Assembly (NCBI GenBank): GCA_023265235.1
Contig: JAHFUF010000150.1
Location: forward strand, 1-9,182
Source of the DNA: Blastocatellia bacterium
Lineage (GTDB): Bacteria > Acidobacteriota > Blastocatellia > Chloracidobacteriales > JADJPF01
Reading direction: 5' to 3'
Length of the DNA stretch: 9,182 nucleotides
The notes beneath the pieces were generated by a model. That model saw only the letters and a program-made list of their open reading frames with translations, did no database searches and was not told the DNA's origin. Positions within the stretch are counted from its first letter, which is position 1. Every line of letters begins with the position of its first letter. The position numbers were made by a program, and so were the translations under genes. Of the stretch, positions 6,563 to 9,182 are shown piece by piece.

Positions 6563-6655
6563 CTCCTTAAAAACTAATTAAACTAAATACCTGGTAAAGT
6601 ACCAGGTTAAAATTCTCTACTCTACTACCAAACGCTTGTCTAATTAGTTATTTAA
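6563..6655 (-). promoter_or_regulatory. Structured rpsO leader, candidate S15 autoregulatory element
   Basis: In minus-strand RNA, 6655-6641 (UUAAAUAACUAAUUA) pairs with 6580-6567 (UAAUUAGUUUUUAA). This gives 14 bp interrupted by one bulged U, and the 3' arm runs into the first two bases of the AAGGAG Shine-Dalgarno. The enclosed loop holds a perfect 8-bp hairpin, ACCUGGUA/UACCAGGU (6589-6596 with 6600-6607, 3-nt loop), and a G/U-rich stretch. S15 in several bacteria represses its own mRNA through leader structures that differ between phyla. This geometry fits such a role, but no S15-specific motif was proven. Confidence 0.55.
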
Positions 6656-6702
6656 GACTACTTCTAATGTCTTTTTAGGATGACAGCAGTATCCGCAAGA
6701 AC

Positions 6703-6940
6703 TTTTCTTAGCTAATTAAGCTAAATTAAGACTAAGAAAAAATAAAGACTGGATGTGTTGTCTACCACCCGTCAGAAGAGTCAAACGCTACAGCGACAGG
6801 CGATCTGGTAGAAAAAATCTAGAAACTTTTAACGGGGTACGGTAGCATAAGCCACTAAACCCTGTAAAGCTGGTTTTGCACAATTTCGTAAACCTTGTTT
6901 TGAAAGACGATACAAACCTATTGGATTTTACGTATAGGTT
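6703..6940. ncRNA. Hairpin-rich, GC-elevated non-coding stretch (possible structured RNA)
   Basis: Serial dyads are visible. The first is 6703-6711/6732-6740 (9 bp). The second is 6761-6767/6806-6812 (7 bp, TCTACCA/TGGTAGA), enclosing 6768-6773/6795-6800 (6 bp, with a G-U only on the minus strand). The third is 6832-6838/6859-6865, enclosing 6842-6846/6851-6855. The fourth is 6915-6921/6934-6940 (7 bp). Bases 6751-6810 are 32/60 G+C, well above the visibly AT-rich surroundings, as often seen for structured RNAs in AT-rich genomes. I do not recognise tmRNA, RNase P, SRP, 6S or a known riboswitch core. The strand is uncertain, with a slight minus-strand preference, in which case it could be an extended rpsO leader. 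Confidence 0.35.
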
Positions 6941-6954
6941 AGCTTGCTTGACAG
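6925..6954 (-). promoter_or_regulatory. Candidate minus-strand promoter for the rpsO leader
   Basis: In minus sense, CTGTCA (6954-6949, 4 of 6) is followed by 18 bp and TAAAAT (6930-6925, 5 of 6). Its -35 overlaps the larC -35 on the other strand, so the two would compete. If used, it would transcribe the hairpin-rich stretch as a roughly 365-nt rpsO leader. A closer rpsO promoter was looked for and not found with confidence. Confidence 0.25.
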
Positions 6955-6977
6955 CACTCTAAATAGCCACTTAGTAT
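6948..6977 (+). promoter_or_regulatory. Candidate sigma70-type promoter for larC-folE-metG
   Basis: A perfect -35 TTGACA (6948-6953), an 18-bp spacer and TAGTAT (6972-6977, 4 of 6) predict a start near 6984 and a leader of about 70 nt. A 12-bp tandem repeat (6982-7005) begins at that start. The rest of the leader has no other obvious structure, and an AAGG (7044-7047) lies 7 nt before the larC ATG. Confidence 0.5.
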
Positions 6978-6981
6978 CAAC

Positions 6982-7005
6982 AATCTTGGTTAAAATCTTG
7001 GTTAA
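6982..7005 (+). repeat. Perfect 12-bp tandem repeat at the larC transcription start
   Basis: AATCTTGGTTAA occurs at 6982-6993 and again, without a mismatch, at 6994-7005. It overlaps the predicted start just downstream of the larC promoter, where a repressor would block transcription. Repeats this close to one helical turn could bind a dimer in tandem. It could also be a neutral duplication. Confidence 0.85.
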
Positions 7006-7054
7006 ATTTCATTAGAGTTTGTGACAAAAAGCAATAATTTTTTAAGGTTAATTT

Positions 7055-8419
7055 ATGCAAACACTTTATTTTGACTGCTTTGCTGGTATTAGTGGCGACA
7101 TGATTATTGGTGCATTACTAGATCTAGGACTGGATTTCAAAACCCTAGAGCTAGAATTAAAAAAACTTTCTTTGGCTGGCTATCAATTAGGGTTAAAGCG
7201 TGTTTTACGTAGTCAAATAGCAGCTACTAAATTTGATGTTACACTAGCCAACGACCATAAGCATCAACCTCATGACCATAATGAGCATTCTCACAAACAT
7301 AATAATGAGCATTCTCACGATCATAACCACCCTCATTCTCATGAACATGACAAACATCATGACCATTCTCACGAACATGAGCACAACCACGAGCATAGTC
7401 ATAGGGGTTTGCAAGAAATATATTCTATAATCGATAACTCTACATTATCAGACTGGGTTAAAGAAACTTCTAAGAAAACCTTTTATCGCCTAGCCATTGC
7501 CGAAGGGAAAATACACAACATCCCTCCTGAGCAAGTGCATTTTCACGAAGTAGGAGCGATAGACGCAATTGTTGATATAGTTGGGGCTTGTATTGGGTTT
7601 GAACTACTTGGAGTAAAAAACTTTATTTGCTCGCCTCTACATGTTGGGCGAGGTTTTGTTAATTGCGCACATGGCCGCTTTCCCATCCCTGCTCCAGCCA
7701 CACTAGAGCTCTTAAAAGGTATCCCTACTTATTCAACTAATATAGAAGGAGAGTTAGTCACACCAACAGGAGCAGCAATAGTTTCTACTATTTGCAATGA
7801 GTTTATTCCTTTACCTCAAATGCGTGTTGAGCGTGTTGGATATGGTGCTGGTGGAAGGGATCCTAAAGATTTCCCTAATGTTTTACGCTTGCTCTATGGT
7901 GAGTTAACCCAAAACGATAATTCCCTTCATCAAACACCTTTAGCTAAAAATGAAACTATTACTGTCATAGAAGCCAATATTGATGATATGAACCCACAAA
8001 TATTTGGTTACTTGATGGAGTGCCTACTTAAACAAGGAGCATTAGACGTTTTTTACACTCCTATTTATATGAAAAAGAATCGCCCTGGAGTGCTTTTAAC
8101 AGTGCTTACTGAACAAAACCATTTTGAAAACATTACTGCCACACTCTTTCAAGAAACTACTACATTAGGACTTCGCTACTATGAAACTAACCGACGTACT
8201 TTAGCTAGACATTCAACACAGGTAACAACTGCTTTTGGTCTAGTAGATGTTAAATTTGCTTGTTTAGGAAACAAAATCATTAATGTAATGCCTGAATATG
8301 AAAGCTGTTCTAGTCTGGCACAAAAGGCAAATGTAGCACTTGCTTTGGTACAAACTGCGGCATCAATAGCGTTTGAACAACAGCGCGAGACTCTCCAACA
8401 AGAATTTTACAAAGGTTAA
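7055..8419 (+). CDS. larC: LarC, nickel insertase for the pincer cofactor, with His-rich insert
   Basis: LarC is the CTP-dependent cyclometallase that puts nickel into pyridinium bisthiocarboxylic acid mononucleotide to complete the nickel-pincer cofactor of lactate racemase and related LarA enzymes. This is a 454-residue one-piece protein; in Lactobacillus plantarum the two halves are joined only by a ribosomal frameshift. Family blocks are DCFAGISGDMIIGALLDLGL (6-25), HFHEVGAIDAIVDIVG (162-177), APATLELL, GELVTPTGAA (232-241) and the C-terminal-half NIDDMNPQ (308-315). Residues 68-116 are a low-complexity insert with 23 His in 49 residues, alternating with Asp, Glu, Ser and Asn; this suggests Ni or Zn buffering. 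larA, larB and larE are absent from the window, so the enzyme served is unknown. The ATG has AAGG 7 nt upstream. folE follows after 6 nt, so co-transcription is likely. Confidence 0.95.
   Translation: MQTLYFDCFAGISGDMIIGALLDLGLDFKTLELELKKLSLAGYQLGLKRVLRSQIAATKFDVTLANDHKHQPHDHNEHSHKHNNEHSHDHNHPHSHEHDKHHDHSHEHEHNHEHSHRGLQEIYSIIDNSTLSDWVKETSKKTFYRLAIAEGKIHNIPPEQVHFHEVGAIDAIVDIVGACIGFELLGVKNFICSPLHVGRGFVNCAHGRFPIPAPATLELLKGIPTYSTNIEGELVTPTGAAIVSTICNEFIPLPQMRVERVGYGAGGRDPKDFPNVLRLLYGELTQNDNSLHQTPLAKNETITVIEANIDDMNPQIFGYLMECLLKQGALDVFYTPIYMKKNRPGVLLTVLTEQNHFENITATLFQETTTLGLRYYETNRRTLARHSTQVTTAFGLVDVKFACLGNKIINVMPEYESCSSLAQKANVALALVQTAASIAFEQQRETLQQEFYKG
7256..7402 (+). repeat. Low-complexity His-codon tract inside larC
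   Basis: The tract encodes residues 68-116 and is built from CAT/CAC alternating with GAC, GAG, AGC-type and AAC codons. It includes a 17-bp exact direct repeat, ATAATGAGCATTCTCAC, at 7278-7294 and 7302-7318 (24-bp period, repeating N-E-H-S-H). Its length should vary between strains by slippage. Confidence 0.85.
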
Positions 8420-8425
8420 AGTTTT

Positions 8426-9082
8426 ATGAAAAAAACAGATGAGCTAGAAACATTACCAGAAAGCGACTCAGCAGATGAGCATTTACCCCCTATTGAACAC
8501 CAAGCTATAGCAAAGGTGGACTTAGGTAAAATTGCTCAAGGAGTACGATTAATTTTAGAAGGTATTGGCGAAGATATAACACGACCTGGAATTGAAGAAA
8601 CTCCTTCACGAGTGGCTAAAATGTATGCAGAGATTTGTGGCGGACTACATCATAACCCTAAGGAATATATTAAAGTTGTACCTGCTGAGACTCACGATGA
8701 AATGATTATTGTTAGGGATATAACAATTTTCAGTCTTTGCGAACATCATTTAGTTCCATTCTTTGGGCAAGCCCATATTGCTTATATTCCAGATCATGGC
8801 AGAATAGTTGGTCTGTCTAAACTAGCTAGAATAGCTGATAATTTTGCCCGACGACCACAAATCCAAGAGCGATTAACTACACAAATTGCTGAACTGCTTT
8901 ATGATGGACTAAAAGCACGGGGTGTAATGGTGGTGGTGGAATGCGAACATATGTGTATGGCAATGCGTGGCATCCGCAAACCAGGATCTAAAACCATTAC
9001 CTCTGCTGTGCGAGGCATTTTCCGCACTGACCAACGTACTCGCGCTGAAGCAATGTCACTAATTAACAGAAATCTATCTTAA
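8426..9082 (+). CDS. folE: GTP cyclohydrolase I
   Basis: FolE converts GTP to 7,8-dihydroneopterin triphosphate plus formate, the first step to tetrahydrofolate and, in many bacteria, queuosine-type deazapurines. The 218-residue chain has a variable acidic N-terminus (about 1-35), then GEDITRPGIEETPSRVAKMY. The zinc and catalytic site is complete: C105 and H108 in CEHHLVPFFG with catalytic H107, and H175 and C177 in CEHMCMAMRG, matching E. coli C110, H112, H113, H179 and C181. GLSKLARIADNFARRPQIQE and SAVRGIF are typical of the T-fold. It is the zinc-dependent type IA enzyme, not FolE2. The ATG lies 6 nt after the larC stop, with AAAGG (8411-8415) overlapping the end of larC. Translational coupling is therefore likely. 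metG starts 14 nt after the stop. Confidence 0.97.
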   Translation: MKKTDELETLPESDSADEHLPPIEHQAIAKVDLGKIAQGVRLILEGIGEDITRPGIEETPSRVAKMYAEICGGLHHNPKEYIKVVPAETHDEMIIVRDITIFSLCEHHLVPFFGQAHIAYIPDHGRIVGLSKLARIADNFARRPQIQERLTTQIAELLYDGLKARGVMVVVECEHMCMAMRGIRKPGSKTITSAVRGIFRTDQRTRAEAMSLINRNLS

Positions 9083-9096
9083 TTTAAGGTATGTTT

Positions 9097-9182
9097 ATGA
9101 AAACTTTCTATATAACTACCCCCATTTATTATGTTAATGCTAGACCTCATTTAGGGCATGTCTATACCACTACTATTGCTGA
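9097..9182 (+). CDS. metG: Methionyl-tRNA synthetase, N-terminal fragment (cut by window edge)
   Basis: Twenty-eight codons are visible before the window ends. They begin MKTFYITTPIYYVNARPHLG, the class I synthetase N-terminus, with the ATP-binding HIGH-type motif HLGH at residues 18-21. The enzyme charges tRNA-Met with methionine. Two in-frame ATGs occur (9091 and 9097). AAGG at 9086-9089 is 1 nt from the first but 7 nt from the second, so 9097 is the start. Only 14 nt separate it from the folE stop, so it is probably the third gene of a larC-folE-metG transcript. Domain content past the edge, such as a C-terminal tRNA-binding domain, cannot be judged. Confidence 0.93.
   Translation, partial: MKTFYITTPIYYVNARPHLGHVYTTTIA

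Noticed and set aside
6680..6715. 11-codon frame beginning MTAVSART
   Set aside because: AGG is immediately adjacent to the ATG with no usable spacing, and the frame is too short to support.
6751..6900. Known riboswitch or housekeeping RNA (GEMM c-di-GMP, cobalamin, preQ1, NiCo, T-box, tmRNA, RNase P, 6S)
   Set aside because: Isolated short resemblances only. None of the diagnostic cores is present in order on either strand.
1..9182. CRISPR array, insertion sequence, prophage or restriction system around the methyltransferase
   Set aside because: No spaced repeats, transposase, integrase, endonuclease or terminal inverted repeats were seen. Flanking genes are ordinary chromosomal ones.

Overview
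The window is a chromosomal housekeeping-type segment from an AT-rich bacterium. It holds eight protein-coding genes (one cut by the right edge), long AT-rich spacers and several dyad-rich non-coding stretches. There are no rRNA, tRNA, CRISPR, transposase or phage genes. A dCACHE-HAMP-HD-GYP receptor, a stand-alone Roadblock/LC7 protein and a one-piece LarC together suggest a Gram-negative-type environmental lineage. An AT-rich Acidobacteriota (Blastocatellia-like) is my best guess, but this is weak inference and a protein search would be needed to place it.

Layout. (1) 1-335 is a non-coding leader with a plausible promoter (TTGCAA-17-TATACT). (2) 336-2174 (+) encodes a membrane c-di-GMP phosphodiesterase-type receptor. 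(3) 2313-2675 (+) encodes a small Roadblock/LC7 protein behind its own extended -10 promoter, whose -35 lies in an 18-bp tandem repeat. (4) 2850-3731 (+) encodes a solitary D12-class (Dam-like) adenine-N6 DNA methyltransferase, which probably starts at TTG. (5) 3732-3833 is a convergent junction with two hairpins. (6) On the minus strand, rpsO (6552-6283) is followed by pnp (6068-3834), the classic S15-PNPase pair. The 214-nt spacer between them holds a 54-nt near-perfect hairpin ending in a U-run. (7) 6553-7054 is a 502-nt divergent spacer holding the rpsO leader, a GC-elevated hairpin-rich stretch, and the larC promoter with a perfect 12-bp tandem repeat. (8) On the plus strand, larC, folE and the start of metG are tightly packed and probably form one operon.

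How the parts relate. rpsO-pnp couples ribosomal protein S15 with an RNA-degrading phosphorylase. The leader and spacer structures look like post-transcriptional control points: a long-range stem reaches the rpsO Shine-Dalgarno, and a possible RNase III substrate or attenuator precedes pnp. LarC inserts nickel into the lactate-racemase pincer cofactor and here carries a 49-residue insert with 23 histidines, probably for metal storage or delivery. larA, larB and larE are not in the window. folE and metG are folate/pterin and translation genes that appear to share transcription with larC.

I see no clearly unprecedented multi-gene system. The most interesting signals are non-coding: the rpsO leader, the rpsO-pnp hairpin, and the structured GC-rich stretch at about 6700-6940.
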